A stretch of DNA of 64,000 bases from Rubrobacter indicoceani (GCF_003568865.1 NZ_CP031115.1:372001-436000), one strand, 5' to 3'. Shown: positions 23,958-32,713, numbered from the stretch's first letter. The notes: a model not told the origin generated them from the sequence alone. Program-made: numbers and translations.

Positions 23958-26816
23958 TTGACGCTCCTCTATGTCCTCGCCCCGCTCGTTCTCGCGCTTG
24001 TCTCCGCGCCCGCTGCGCTTGTGGCCGGGATGGTGAACCCGCGCCTCGCCGCGCCGGTTGGAGCGGTCTTCGCCGCGTTCGCTGCGGTCTCGGTCCTATG
24101 GGGCTCCCTCGTTGCTGGCGGCGGCACGGTAGACGCGGCGTGGATACCTTCGTGGGACGTGCGCTTCACCGTCGCGCTCGACGGGCTGGCGTCCCTGTAC
24201 GCGCTGCTCGCGACCGGGATCGGCGCGGTCGTCCTCGTCTACGCCTCGCGCTACCTCCCGCTCCACCTCCACCACGAGGGGAGGCCGGATTCGGACCTGC
24301 CGCGCTTCTACTTCTTTGTCCTGCTCTTCATGGGCTCGATGGTCGGGCTCGCTATGGCGCAGGACCTCATCCTCATCTTTCTTTTCTGGGACCTGACGGC
24401 CATCGCCTCGTACTTCCTTATCGGGTTCGACGCTCACAAGGAAGAGTCCCGCGCCTCCGCGCTGATGGCCCTCGTCGTGACCGGGGTAACGGCGATCCTG
24501 CTGCTCGTAGGGTCGCTCATGCTCTACGCCGAGCACGGTACGTTCTCCGTCCCGGAACTCGCCGGGCTGGTCGAGCCAGGGCCGCTCCTAACGACGGCGG
24601 GCGCCCTGATCCTCGTCGCCGGGCTCGCCAAGAGCGCGCAGGTCCCGTTTCACTTCTGGCTCCCGAGGGCGATGGCCGCCCCGACTCCGGTCTCGGCGTA
24701 CCTCCACTCGGCGGCGATGGTCGCCGCCGGCGTTTTGCTTATCGGGCGCGTCTATCCCCTAATCCAGATCAGCGACACGCTTCTCGCCGCGCTCCTCGTG
24801 GTCGGGCTGCTCTCCATCGCGGTCGGCGGGATACTCGCCCTGACGCGCGACGTCCTCAAGCAGGTCCTCGCCTACTCGACCATCGCCCAGTACGGCTTCG
24901 TGGTAGCTCTTTACGGTCTCGGCGGACCCTACGGGGCGGGCGGCGCGGCGTTCTACGTGCTGGCCCACGCCCTGGCGAAGAGCGCGCTCTTCCTGACCGC
25001 CGGGACGGTGACCGAGGCCACGGGCAGCGACCGGCTGCGGGATCTCGGCGGCCTCGGGAGGAAGATGCCGCTGCTCGCCTTCGGTTCCGCCGCGGCGGCG
25101 GCGACCCTCACCTCGCTGCCGCTGGGCATCGGGTTCTTTGCGGATGAGTTCGTCTTTGCGGCGGCCATCGAGCGCGGGATACCTTTCGCCGTAGCGTTCA
25201 CGATCTGCGCCGGGACGACGCTCGCTTACACGTGGCGGTTCTGGTCCGGGATCTTCCTCGGGGAGAGCGGCGAGAGGTCCGCGAGCCCCGTCTCCCGCCT
25301 CCTTGTCTACCCGGTCGCGTTTCTCGGGCTACTCTGCCTTTTCGGCGGGTTCTTCGCGCTGCCGTTCGAACTGCTGTCCGAAACCGCCGGGCTCTCCTCC
25401 CTGGGAGCCGAGACGCCGCTGGACGCAACGTATCACCTGGAGCTCCTGCCGGAGTACCTCATGGCGGCGGGGGCCTACCTCATCGGGGTGCTGCTCGTCG
25501 TCTCGCGCCGCTCGTGGCAGAAGGGCGCTCTGGCCTTCTCGCTGGCCGGCAAGGTCGCGGGGCCGGAGAGAGCCTACCGGGCCTCCGTTCACGGGTTGAA
25601 CCAGCTCTCAGACCTCGTGCACCGGCTGGAGATCGGCAACTTGAGGGGCCGCGTCGCCTCCGTGCTGCTCCCGACCGCCGTGATGGTCGGCCTCGCCGTG
25701 ATCGCCACGCCGACCGGGACCTACTCGGTAGGAGAACTCCGCTTCGAGGAGCTGCCGCTGATCCTCGCGCTGCTGGTCGTGGCGGCGGCTTCGGCCGTCA
25801 TGACGTTCACGCGGCTCCACATCACGCTCGCGCTGGTGTTGTCGAGCGCGGGGTTCGCGCTCGCGGTAGCCTTCGCTTTCTACGGCGCGCCGGACGTGGC
25901 GCTCGTAGCTACCCTGATCGAGATCATGATAGCCGTGCTGTACTTCTCGACGATGCGCCTGATCCCGTACAAAGCCCTCCACCGCCAGTCGCAGCTTCCG
26001 CTCACGAAGAAGCCGCGGAAGGTCGCGATCTCGCTTCTGGCCGGGGCCTTCGCTTTCGTGGTGGCCTGGGGCGCGCTCTCCGAGCCGCCCGCCGGGGAGA
26101 CCGTCGCGCGCGAGTACATCGAGCGCACCCCGAGCGTGCATGCCGGGGATACCGTGACCGCCATCCTCGCCGACTTCCGCGGATTCGACACCCTGGGCGA
26201 GATAACGGTCGTCTGCATCGTCCTGCTCGGCGTCGTCACCCTTATCGGTCACAAGGACCCGGAGACCGACGATGAGATAAAGCGCGACTCCCGGGCCGGG
26301 CGCCGGGGCTCACAGACCGAGAGGGTCACCCGTGCCGTGGCCGGGCTCCTCTACCTCCCGACGCTCGTGGTGGCGGTCGCGCTGCTCGTGAAGGGCTACG
26401 CCGAGGTCGGGGACGGCTTCTCCGCCGGGGTCGTGGCGGCGCTGGGCGTCGTCCTGCGCCACCTCGCGCTCGGGAGCCGGGGACACGGCGCGCTCCCGCC
26501 GACAAAGGCCGCGACCGGGCTGGCTTTTTCGGGCCTCGCGCTCGCGCTCGCGGTCGCGGTGGTCCCGGTCTTTCTCGGGGACGCGCCGCTGACGCACTAC
26601 CCCGCGCCCGGCGCGGACGTGATCTACCTCGGCACGGTCGAGCTCATCACAGCCGTCCTCTTCGACATCGGCATCACGCTGCTGGTGCTCGGGGTGATGA
26701 CGGGCATAATCTCGGCCTTTGTCTACGCGACGCCCGCCGAGGAGTCCGGCCCCGGGATAAGCGAAGAAGAGCGCCGCGAGGCGCAGCACACCCCGGAGAA
26801 AAGCGAGGGACCATGA
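23958..26816 (+). CDS. mnhA: Mrp-type Na+/H+ antiporter subunit A fused to subunit B
   Basis: The largest subunit of the multisubunit monovalent-cation/proton antiporter, related to complex I NuoL. The 952-residue protein has NuoL-like helices with KSAQVPFHFWLPRAMAAPTPVSAYLHSAAMV (given here as the stretch near residues 223-253) and an HALAKSALFL helix near residue 335. Later come the MrpA-specific extension, with DUF4040-like LVATLIEIMIAVLYF, and a C-terminal MnhB domain from about residue 800 (KGYAEVGDGFSAGVV). It pumps protons in and Na+ out across the membrane. TTG start; the stop overlaps mnhC (ATGA). Confidence 0.93.
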   Translation: MTLLYVLAPLVLALVSAPAALVAGMVNPRLAAPVGAVFAAFAAVSVLWGSLVAGGGTVDAAWIPSWDVRFTVALDGLASLYALLATGIGAVVLVYASRYLPLHLHHEGRPDSDLPRFYFFVLLFMGSMVGLAMAQDLILIFLFWDLTAIASYFLIGFDAHKEESRASALMALVVTGVTAILLLVGSLMLYAEHGTFSVPELAGLVEPGPLLTTAGALILVAGLAKSAQVPFHFWLPRAMAAPTPVSAYLHSAAMVAAGVLLIGRVYPLIQISDTLLAALLVVGLLSIAVGGILALTRDVLKQVLAYSTIAQYGFVVALYGLGGPYGAGGAAFYVLAHALAKSALFLTAGTVTEATGSDRLRDLGGLGRKMPLLAFGSAAAAATLTSLPLGIGFFADEFVFAAAIERGIPFAVAFTICAGTTLAYTWRFWSGIFLGESGERSASPVSRLLVYPVAFLGLLCLFGGFFALPFELLSETAGLSSLGAETPLDATYHLELLPEYLMAAGAYLIGVLLVVSRRSWQKGALAFSLAGKVAGPERAYRASVHGLNQLSDLVHRLEIGNLRGRVASVLLPTAVMVGLAVIATPTGTYSVGELRFEELPLILALLVVAAASAVMTFTRLHITLALVLSSAGFALAVAFAFYGAPDVALVATLIEIMIAVLYFSTMRLIPYKALHRQSQLPLTKKPRKVAISLLAGAFAFVVAWGALSEPPAGETVAREYIERTPSVHAGDTVTAILADFRGFDTLGEITVVCIVLLGVVTLIGHKDPETDDEIKRDSRAGRRGSQTERVTRAVAGLLYLPTLVVAVALLVKGYAEVGDGFSAGVVAALGVVLRHLALGSRGHGALPPTKAATGLAFSGLALALAVAVVPVFLGDAPLTHYPAPGADVIYLGTVELITAVLFDIGITLLVLGVMTGIISAFVYATPAEESGPGISEEERREAQHTPEKSEGP

Positions 26817-27277
26817 ACCTCCTGACCGCGCTGGTGGTGGCCGTGATCTTCGCCTCGGGGACGTTCCTGCTTTTGCAGCGCGACCTCACCCGGGTCGTTG
26901 TAGGGATCATCCTCATCTCCAACGCCGCCGCCCTCTTTATCGTCTCCTCGGGTCTGCTGCGCGGGGAGGCCGCGATCTACCCGCTCGATGAGTCCGGGCT
27001 CACGGGGCAGGGTATCGCGGACCCGCTCGTACAGGCGATGGCCCTGACCGCGCTCGTCATCGGTTTTGCCCTTGCGGCCCTGATACTCGTCTTCGTCTAC
27101 CGGCTCTTCGCTTCGCAGGGGACAATGGACCTGGAGGAAGTCGCCGAAGCGGAGCTTCGCGACGCCCGCTCCCTGGACCTCGCCGACGATCCCGAGCGTG
27201 AGGAACTCCCGAGCGAGGAGCAGGACGACGAGAGCTACGAGGCCGACGCCGAGCGCGAGGGCCGGACGCCACGTTGA
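26813..27277 (+). CDS. mnhC: Mrp antiporter subunit C
   Basis: A 154-residue NuoK-like subunit with three membrane helices within the first 110 residues. GIILISNAAALFIVSSG and DPLVQAMALTALVIGFA carry the features shared by MnhC and NuoK. The last 45 residues are a long acidic cytoplasmic tail, more extended than usual. Its start overlaps the mnhA stop and its TGA overlaps the TTG start of mnhD (TTGA), so the operon is tightly coupled. The subunit is needed for assembly and ion translocation by the complex. Confidence 0.92.
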   Translation: MNLLTALVVAVIFASGTFLLLQRDLTRVVVGIILISNAAALFIVSSGLLRGEAAIYPLDESGLTGQGIADPLVQAMALTALVIGFALAALILVFVYRLFASQGTMDLEEVAEAELRDARSLDLADDPEREELPSEEQDDESYEADAEREGRTPR

Positions 27278-28722
27278 GTGCGGAGCAGATACTCCTGACC
27301 CTGCCGGTAGGGGTTACGTGGGTTCTGGCCGTCTCGCTCGCGCTGCTCGACGGCCGCCGGTGGTGGGTCGGCTCCATCGCTGCCCTCGGCCTTGCGGTGT
27401 CGCTCGTTTCGCTCTTCGTGCTGGCCTTTATCGTGGTGCGGGACGGCCCGGTGACGCTCGTCGCGGGCGGCTGGGAGGAAGGTGTCGGTATAGCCTTCCG
27501 CGCCGACGCTCTGGGTGTGACGTTCGCGCTCGTCTCCGTCACCGTGATCCTGGCGGCGATGCTATACGAAGTCTTTGTCGGGGTGAGGTGGCGAGCATTC
27601 CCGTCGCTCGTCCTCTTTGTCGCTGCCGGGCTCTCGGGGCTTTTCATGACGGGAGACGTATTCAACTTCTACGTCTTCTTCGAGATCTCGATGAGCGCTT
27701 CGTTTATCCTGACGGGCTATCGTGAGGAGGACTATCAGGTGAGGGGAGCCTTCATCTTCGCCGTCGTCAACCTGCTCGGGTCGGTGATCTTCCTGATAGG
27801 CATCGCCGCGCTCTACACCGTCACCGGTAGCCTCGACATGCAGGTCATCGCCGAGAGGACGGCCCTGCTCGAGACCGGCTCCGTCCTCGTCATCGCCGCG
27901 GTTATCTTCGCGGCCTTCTTCCTGAAGCTCGGCCTCTTCCCGTTTCACTTCTGGCTGCCGGCGGTCTACGTCGGGAGCCACGCCTCGGTCGCCGCGATCC
28001 TCTCGGGCGCTCTGGCGAACATCGGCTCCTACGGGCTCCTGCGCTTCGGGGCGGATCTTTTGCCGAGAGAGCTCGGGATCGGAACGGTCGTGGTGATGGT
28101 GCTCGGGGCGGCGAGCATCATCTACGGTGCTCTTCAGGCCGTCTCCCGGCGCGACGCCTCGGAGGTGATGGCCTACTCCGCGATAGGCCAGGTCGGCTAC
28201 ATCCTGCTCGCCCTGGCGATAGGCGGTCCGGTCGGCTACACAGCGGCGGTCCTGTACTCGGTCGTGAACTCGCTCAACAAGGGGGTGGTCTTTTTGGCGG
28301 CGGGGATTCGCGGCCCGCTTGTCGGGGCGGCGTTCGTCATCGGGGCGTTCAGCATCGCCGGGGTTCCTCCGGCGGCGGGGTTCCTCGGGAAGCTCGCGGT
28401 CTTCAAGGCGGCTATCGAGGGCCAGGGCGGTCTGGTGGGCGCGGGGCTCGTGCTGCTCGTCTTTCTCGGCGGGGCGTTCTCCTTTCTGTACTCGTTTCAG
28501 ATCTACCAGCGCAAGTACGTGAGGCCCGGAAGCTCCGGCAAGCACCCGGAGCGGGACGCGGACCTCGTTCCGACCAAGCTCGGACCTCCGGCGGCGCGCT
28601 ACCTGGTCTTCGGGCTGGCGCTTGTCCTGCTCGGGCTCGGGCTCTACCCGGAGCCGCTCGTCGCGGTGAGCCAGGCGGCGGCGGACGTGATCCTGAGCGG
28701 CGGATACGGTGGCGCGCCGTGA
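27274..28722 (+). CDS. mnhD: Mrp antiporter subunit D
   Basis: A 482-residue NuoN/NuoM-like proton-translocating subunit with about fourteen membrane helices. KLGLFPFHFWLPAVYVGSHASVAAI (positions about 213-237, quoted in part) carries the conserved Lys and Pro/His residues. An NSLNKGVVFLAAG helix and GVPPAAGFLGKLAVFKAA are typical. It is shorter than MnhA and lacks the B-domain fusion. The TTG start overlaps the mnhC stop. The C-terminus overlaps or abuts mnhE depending on which mnhE start is used. Confidence 0.93.
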   Translation: MSAEQILLTLPVGVTWVLAVSLALLDGRRWWVGSIAALGLAVSLVSLFVLAFIVVRDGPVTLVAGGWEEGVGIAFRADALGVTFALVSVTVILAAMLYEVFVGVRWRAFPSLVLFVAAGLSGLFMTGDVFNFYVFFEISMSASFILTGYREEDYQVRGAFIFAVVNLLGSVIFLIGIAALYTVTGSLDMQVIAERTALLETGSVLVIAAVIFAAFFLKLGLFPFHFWLPAVYVGSHASVAAILSGALANIGSYGLLRFGADLLPRELGIGTVVVMVLGAASIIYGALQAVSRRDASEVMAYSAIGQVGYILLALAIGGPVGYTAAVLYSVVNSLNKGVVFLAAGIRGPLVGAAFVIGAFSIAGVPPAAGFLGKLAVFKAAIEGQGGLVGAGLVLLVFLGGAFSFLYSFQIYQRKYVRPGSSGKHPERDADLVPTKLGPPAARYLVFGLALVLLGLGLYPEPLVAVSQAAADVILSGGYGGAP

Positions 28723-28732
28723 GGCGGGAGGT

Positions 28733-29260
28733 ATGATCCGGTACGCGATGGCCGTCCTGGCCCTGACCGTCGTCTACGCCCTGTCGCTTGCGAGCGTGAA
28801 CCCGTGGGATCTCGCTTTCGGGCTTCTCGTCTCGGCTACGCTCCTGTTCGTCGCCCGGCTCAGGTTCGGCGGAGGGCTCGGCCCGGCTGGAGAGCTCCGC
28901 GACCCCGAGAACAAGCCGACGCTCGGCGCTACGCTACTGAAGGTCCTCGCGTTCTTCCCGTTTCTCGCCGTGGTGATCTTGGACACCATCCGCGGGGCGG
29001 GGCGGGTCCTGCTAGCCGTCCTGGGCGTGAAGCCGCCGAAGCAGCCGGGGATCGTCGGCGTCCCGCTCGGGGAGCGCTCGCCCGAGGGCGTCGCGGTATC
29101 GGCTTTCCTGGCGGCGTTCTCGCCGGGGACGCTCCTCGTGCGGGTAGACGAGGTCGAGCGGGTGATGTGGATCCACGCGATAGATGCCGAGGACCCGGAG
29201 GCGGTCCGCCGCGCCCAGCAGGAGTTCTACGAACGGCATCAGAGAAAGGTGTTCCCGTGA
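28733..29260 (+). CDS. mnhE: Mrp antiporter subunit E
   Basis: A 175-residue subunit with two N-terminal membrane helices (about residues 2-20 and 24-38) and a soluble MnhE domain. ILDTIRGAGRVLLAVLG, AVSAFLAAFSPGTLLVRVDE and WIHAIDAED are family features. The ATG at 28733 is preferred because GAGGCGGGAGG precedes it; a GTG at 28709 in frame is the alternative. The last codons (KVFP, stop) are the first copy of a 15-bp tandem repeat that continues toward mnhF, so the end of the gene is embedded in the repeat. Confidence 0.9.
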   Translation: MIRYAMAVLALTVVYALSLASVNPWDLAFGLLVSATLLFVARLRFGGGLGPAGELRDPENKPTLGATLLKVLAFFPFLAVVILDTIRGAGRVLLAVLGVKPPKQPGIVGVPLGERSPEGVAVSAFLAAFSPGTLLVRVDEVERVMWIHAIDAEDPEAVRRAQQEFYERHQRKVFP

Positions 29261-29349
29261 AAGGTGTTCCCGTGAAAGGTGTTCCCGTGAAAGGTGTTCC
29301 CGTGAAAGGTGTTCCCGTGAAAGGTGTTCCCGTGAAAGGTGTTCCCGTG
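29245..29349 (+). repeat. 15-bp tandem repeat, seven copies, at the mnhE/mnhF junction
   Basis: Seven exact copies of AAAGGTGTTCCCGTG run head to tail. The first copy encodes the end of MnhE and the following A completes its TGA. Because the unit is five codons long, each frame repeats: the mnhE frame meets a TGA in every unit, a second frame reads KGVPV, and the third reads ERCSR and continues open into mnhF. Every unit holds an AAAGGT purine stretch and a GTG codon. The perfect identity points to recent or ongoing slippage. Confidence 0.97.
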
Positions 29350-29375
29350 AACGCGCGCAGACATGGAGGTGCGGG

Positions 29376-29642
29376 TTGCACGAGGTGATCTCATCCGTGG
29401 CGATTGCCTGGGTAACGGTGTTGCTGCTCGTCTGCGCCGTCGCCACCGTGAAGCTGCGCTCCACGGCGGCTCGCATCCTCGCGCTCGATATCCTCACGCT
29501 CGTGATGGTGTGTCTGCTCGTGATCTACTCCGTCGCGGAAGATGTCTCCTACTACATGGACGCGTCCCTGATCCTCGCGCTGCTCGCCTTTATCAGCACG
29601 CTCGTCGCCACTCGCTACTACGCCGGGAGGCGCGGCCTCTGA
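29376..29642 (+). CDS. mnhF: Mrp antiporter subunit F
   Basis: An 88-residue protein with three membrane helices, the usual size of MnhF. STAARILALDILTLVMVCLLVIY contains the conserved Arg and Asp of the family (given here as residues about 28-50), and ALLAFISTLVATRYY closes the protein. The TTG at 29376 is chosen because GGAGGT lies five bases before it. The frame is open upstream through the whole 15-bp repeat, so a fused or extended product is possible. Its TGA overlaps the mnhG ATG (TGATG). Confidence 0.88.
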   Translation: MHEVISSVAIAWVTVLLLVCAVATVKLRSTAARILALDILTLVMVCLLVIYSVAEDVSYYMDASLILALLAFISTLVATRYYAGRRGL

Positions 29643-29926
29643 TGCTCATCCTCGCCTCGGACATCCTCGTGCTGGTCGGGCTCCTGGCCCTGACGGTCGG
29701 GGTCTACGGAATCATCAAGATGCCGGACGTCTACCTGAAGACTCAGGCCGCCAGCAAGGCCGTCCTTCTCGGGACGCTCCCTATCCTCGCCTCGGCCGCC
29801 CTGAGCGGAGATCCGGCCACCGCCGCTCGCGCCGTCATGATCGCCATACTCCTCCTCCTTACCACGCCGATCGCGGCCCACGCTATAACGAAGGCCGTCG
29901 CTGCCAGGGAGGATGAGAACGCCTGA
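29642..29926 (+). CDS. mnhG: Mrp antiporter subunit G
   Basis: A 94-residue protein with three membrane helices, completing the A-to-G set. LVGLLALTVGVYGIIKMPDVYLKTQAASKA (residues about 11-40, quoted to identify the family) carries the PDVYxxxQAASK signature of MnhG, and TTPIAAHAITKAA-like sequence ends the third helix. It starts inside the mnhF stop. No clear terminator follows, but a 300-bp gap separates it from gatD. Confidence 0.9.
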   Translation: MLILASDILVLVGLLALTVGVYGIIKMPDVYLKTQAASKAVLLGTLPILASAALSGDPATAARAVMIAILLLLTTPIAAHAITKAVAAREDENA

Positions 29927-30243
29927 CGCATCCTCGCAAGAGGCAGGTGGAGAACGAGCGACCAGCAACCCACCTCATCCGGCAGGGTACGCCACGGACC
30001 ACAGCCAGATCAGATGGCGGACATTATGAGATCCTAGCGTCTCAGGCTCTTCTCTGACTTGAACCGTTTACCCTTGCGTCCGAGCGGATTCGCCTGAAGA
30101 CCGGGGAAGGCCGAGAGGCGGGAGGCCGCAGAAAGCGCGCGCTACCGGGACCTGTACATCCTGTTAGGATTGCGGGTAGCGGTCCACGCAGACGGGGCGC
30201 TCGACCCTACGGTCGGGGCCACGAACTCAACGGAGGTAACGTC
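29927..30243 (+). promoter_or_regulatory. Intergenic region before gatD, ending in a strong ribosome-binding site
   Basis: No gene is seen in this 317-bp stretch. CGACC-CTAC-GGTCG is a small hairpin near 30200. TAGGAT at about 30166-30171 could be a -10 element but has no good -35. GGAGGT at 30232-30237 is an ideal ribosome-binding site. No ATG, GTG or TTG lies at the right distance from it; the codon six bases later is ATC (30244). Confidence 0.5.
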
Positions 30244-30285
30244 ATCGGACAGATCAAGCTCACCATCCATCACCTCTACGCCGAC

Positions 30286-30993
30286 ATGATGAACCTCTAC
30301 GGTGACCGGGGGAACGTTATCTCCATCAAAAAACGCGCCGAGTGGCGAGGTATCCCGGTGGACGTGGTGGATGTGAAGCTCGGCGATTCTATCCGCCCGA
30401 CGGGCCGGGATATCTTCCTCTTCGGGGGCGGGCAGGACCGGGAGCAGACCCTTCTCGCCGAGGACCTCTCAGGGGAGAAGGGGCGCGACCTCAGGTCGCT
30501 CTCCGAAGACGGGGCCGTGATCCTCGGCGTCTGCGGTGGTTACCAGCTGATGGGGCATCACTACGAAACCGCCGACGGAGAGAAGATCCCCGGCGTCGGC
30601 ATCTTCGACCTGCACACCGAACCCCGCAAGCCCGATGAACCGCGTCTGATCGGCAACGTCCTTGTAAGCGTCGAGCTGGACGGCTCTAAACGGGAGATAG
30701 TCGGCTTCGAGAATCACGGCGGACGCACCCGACTCGGCGGCTCCAGACCACTGGGGCGCGTCGTGGCGGGCTTCGGCAACAACGGCGATGACGGCACCGA
30801 AGGGGCGCACGAGCTCAACACCTTCGGGACCTACCTGCACGGCTCGCTGCTGCCGAAGAACCCCTGGCTCACCGATCACCTGCTACAGACCGCCCTCCGG
30901 CGCGCCGACGACGCCTTCACCCTCGAACCCCTCGACGACGCAACGGAGAAGAGAGCGTTCGCCTCCGTCGCAGAGAGGGTCAGGCGCAACTAG
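30286..30993 (+). CDS. gatD: Lipid II isoglutaminyl synthase, glutamine amidotransferase subunit GatD
   Basis: With MurT, GatD amidates the alpha-carboxyl of D-Glu in lipid II. The CobB/CobQ-like glutaminase domain supplies ammonia. The nucleophile Cys is in ILGVCGGYQLMG and the catalytic His in GTYLHGSLLP; FENHGGRT is family-specific. The first canonical start is 30286 and gives 235 residues. Homologues start earlier, and the frame upstream reads IKLTIHHLYADMMNLYGDRG, matching the usual N-terminus. A GGAGGT lies six bases before an in-frame ATC at 30244, so the real protein probably has 14 more residues. MurT, usually the adjacent gene, is absent from the window. Confidence 0.85.
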   Translation: MMNLYGDRGNVISIKKRAEWRGIPVDVVDVKLGDSIRPTGRDIFLFGGGQDREQTLLAEDLSGEKGRDLRSLSEDGAVILGVCGGYQLMGHHYETADGEKIPGVGIFDLHTEPRKPDEPRLIGNVLVSVELDGSKREIVGFENHGGRTRLGGSRPLGRVVAGFGNNGDDGTEGAHELNTFGTYLHGSLLPKNPWLTDHLLQTALRRADDAFTLEPLDDATEKRAFASVAERVRRN

Positions 30994-31703
30994 AAACTCT
31001 CTACCGAAGGCCGCAAGTCCAGCTCGAGCGTCCACGCGCTCGGGTGCTGAAGGTGCAGTTGCCAGTAGGTCTCGGCGATGGAGTCCGGCGAGAGCATCTC
31101 CTGCGGGTCGCGGTCGGGGCGACGGTCGCGGCTCTTCTGCGTGTCTATCTGGCCGTCAACGACTACGTGTGCGACGTGTATTCCCTGCGGCCCGAACTCC
31201 CGCGCCATGCTCTGGGACAGCGCCCGGAGCGCGAACTTGCCCGTCGCAAAGGCCGAAAACTTCGCCGAACCGCGTATCCCGGCGGTCGCTCCGGTAATAA
31301 GGAAGGTGCCGCGCCCGGCCTCGACCATCGCGGGGAGTACCTGCTGCGCCGCGTAAAACGCCCCGGCGCAGTTTATACGAAAGCACTCCTCGAACCGCTC
31401 CGGCGTCACGTCAAGCAAACCCTCCATGTGAAACGCCCCGGCGTTGTAGACGAATACTTCGGGGTCCCCGATCTCGGACCTTACCTGCCTGAACGACCCG
31501 GCGACGCTCCCGGGCGAGGTGGCGTCGGTCGGAACGGAGATGGCTTTTCCGCCGGATCTCTCTATCTCCGACTTGCTCGCCTCCAAAACTTCTTCCCTCC
31601 GGGCCATCAGCGCAACGGCGTATCCTTCCCGGGCGAAACGCCCGGCGACCGCCGTTCCGAGTCCCGGTCCGACTCCGAGTACCGCTGCAGCTCTCTGGGG
31701 CAT
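30990..31703 (-). CDS. Short-chain dehydrogenase/reductase with altered active site
   Basis: A 237-residue classical SDR fold. GVGPGLGTAVAGRFA (residues 10-24) binds NAD(P), and VYNAGAF is the NAG motif. At the catalytic YxxxK position the sequence is FATGK, so Tyr is Phe (residue 152), and the usual Ser is also not evident (ITGATAG). A related SDR subgroup with the same FxxxK and IHVAHVVVDG is known, so this is a family trait rather than a mutation. Substrate is unknown. The gene converges on gatD with a four-base overlap. Confidence 0.8.
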   Translation of the reverse strand: MPQRAAAVLGVGPGLGTAVAGRFAREGYAVALMARREEVLEASKSEIERSGGKAISVPTDATSPGSVAGSFRQVRSEIGDPEVFVYNAGAFHMEGLLDVTPERFEECFRINCAGAFYAAQQVLPAMVEAGRGTFLITGATAGIRGSAKFSAFATGKFALRALSQSMAREFGPQGIHVAHVVVDGQIDTQKSRDRRPDRDPQEMLSPDSIAETYWQLHLQHPSAWTLELDLRPSVESF

Positions 31704-31882
31704 TGGGGTTTGTTCCTTTCCGGTCTGATACAGGGCTCCGGTTACTTACCCCGGTTGCGGTTTGCGTATACGAGCGCCGTCCGGCCCGGCCCGTGGAACC
31801 TGTCGGAACTATTACCTTCGGTCGGTATCGGGTAGGCTGTTCAGGGTCTGTTCGTGAAGCTGATCAGGGAGGTTGACGGGTT

Positions 31883-32638
31883 TTGAATACGCTCAAGGAA
31901 AAGCTGGCGTCCGGCGAAACGGCCTTCGGGTTCTGGGGGATGCTGCCCGCGTCGTTCGGGGCGGAGATGGCCGCCGGGGCCGGGTACGATTACGTCAGCC
32001 TAGATCAGCAGCACGGGCTCATCGGGGTGGGGGACGCAGTGCCGTTCTTTCAGGCCGTCAGGGCGGGTGGAGCGACCCCGGTCTCCCGCGTCGAGCGGAA
32101 CGACCCGACGGTGATCGGGCGCGCTCTGGACTTCGGGGCGCAGGCGGTCATCGTTCCGCTCGTCAACAACGCACAGGAAGCCGCCGAAGCCGTTGCGGCA
32201 TGCAGATACCCGCCGCGCGGGAAGCGTTCCTACGGCCCGGTGCGCGCCGGGGAGATCTTCGGCAGCGCCGACCCCGAAGACCTTGATTCGGGCGTGCTGT
32301 GCTTTGTCATGATCGAGACCGGAGAAGGACTCGACAACGTGGACGAGATCGCCGCGACGCCGGGCATAGACGGGATCTACATCGGCCCGGCGGACCTCGC
32401 GCTCGGCCTCGGGCTCGCTCCGGCGCTCGAGGTTTCGGACGATAAACACGCCGCCGCCATAGATAAAATCCGCCTTGCCTGCGAAGAGAACGGCATCATC
32501 CCGGCGATACACACCGAGTCGGGGGCGCAGTCGAAAAAGCACGCCGAAGCCGGGTTTCGGATGATCACGGTAACTTCGGACTACGGTTTGATCCGGGACG
32601 GCGCGCCCGCGATGCTCTCCGAGGCTCGCGGCGACTGA
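31883..32638 (+). CDS. HpcH/HpaI-type aldolase family protein
   Basis: A 251-residue class II pyruvate aldolase of the HpaI/citrate-lyase beta fold. These enzymes reversibly split 4-hydroxy-2-oxo acids to pyruvate and an aldehyde using a divalent metal. Visible features are LDQQHGLIG, VSRVERNDP, the Arg/Gly-rich PPRGKRSYGP, the metal-ligand Glu in VMIETGEGL and Asp in IYIGPADLALGLG. The length is usual. It starts with TTG. It stands alone between the SDR and moeA, so its substrate cannot be deduced. Confidence 0.85.
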   Translation: MNTLKEKLASGETAFGFWGMLPASFGAEMAAGAGYDYVSLDQQHGLIGVGDAVPFFQAVRAGGATPVSRVERNDPTVIGRALDFGAQAVIVPLVNNAQEAAEAVAACRYPPRGKRSYGPVRAGEIFGSADPEDLDSGVLCFVMIETGEGLDNVDEIAATPGIDGIYIGPADLALGLGLAPALEVSDDKHAAAIDKIRLACEENGIIPAIHTESGAQSKKHAEAGFRMITVTSDYGLIRDGAPAMLSEARGD

Positions 32639-32713
32639 AGGCGGCTTACACCGTGTCCGTTCGCCCCTGTTAGGGTAAGGATCAGGCGTAAACCGGAAGA
32701 GAGTTGGACTGAG

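Noticed and set aside
23936..25147. A 403-codon plus-strand frame overlapping mnhA
   Set aside because: It is an Arg/Gly-rich shadow of mnhA in another frame.
29376..29642. mnhF as an 152-residue protein starting at 29184
   Set aside because: The extra 64 residues come from the mnhE 3' end and the repeat in another frame; a well-spaced GGAGGT and the family length favour the TTG at 29376. A slippage product remains possible and is listed as a finding.
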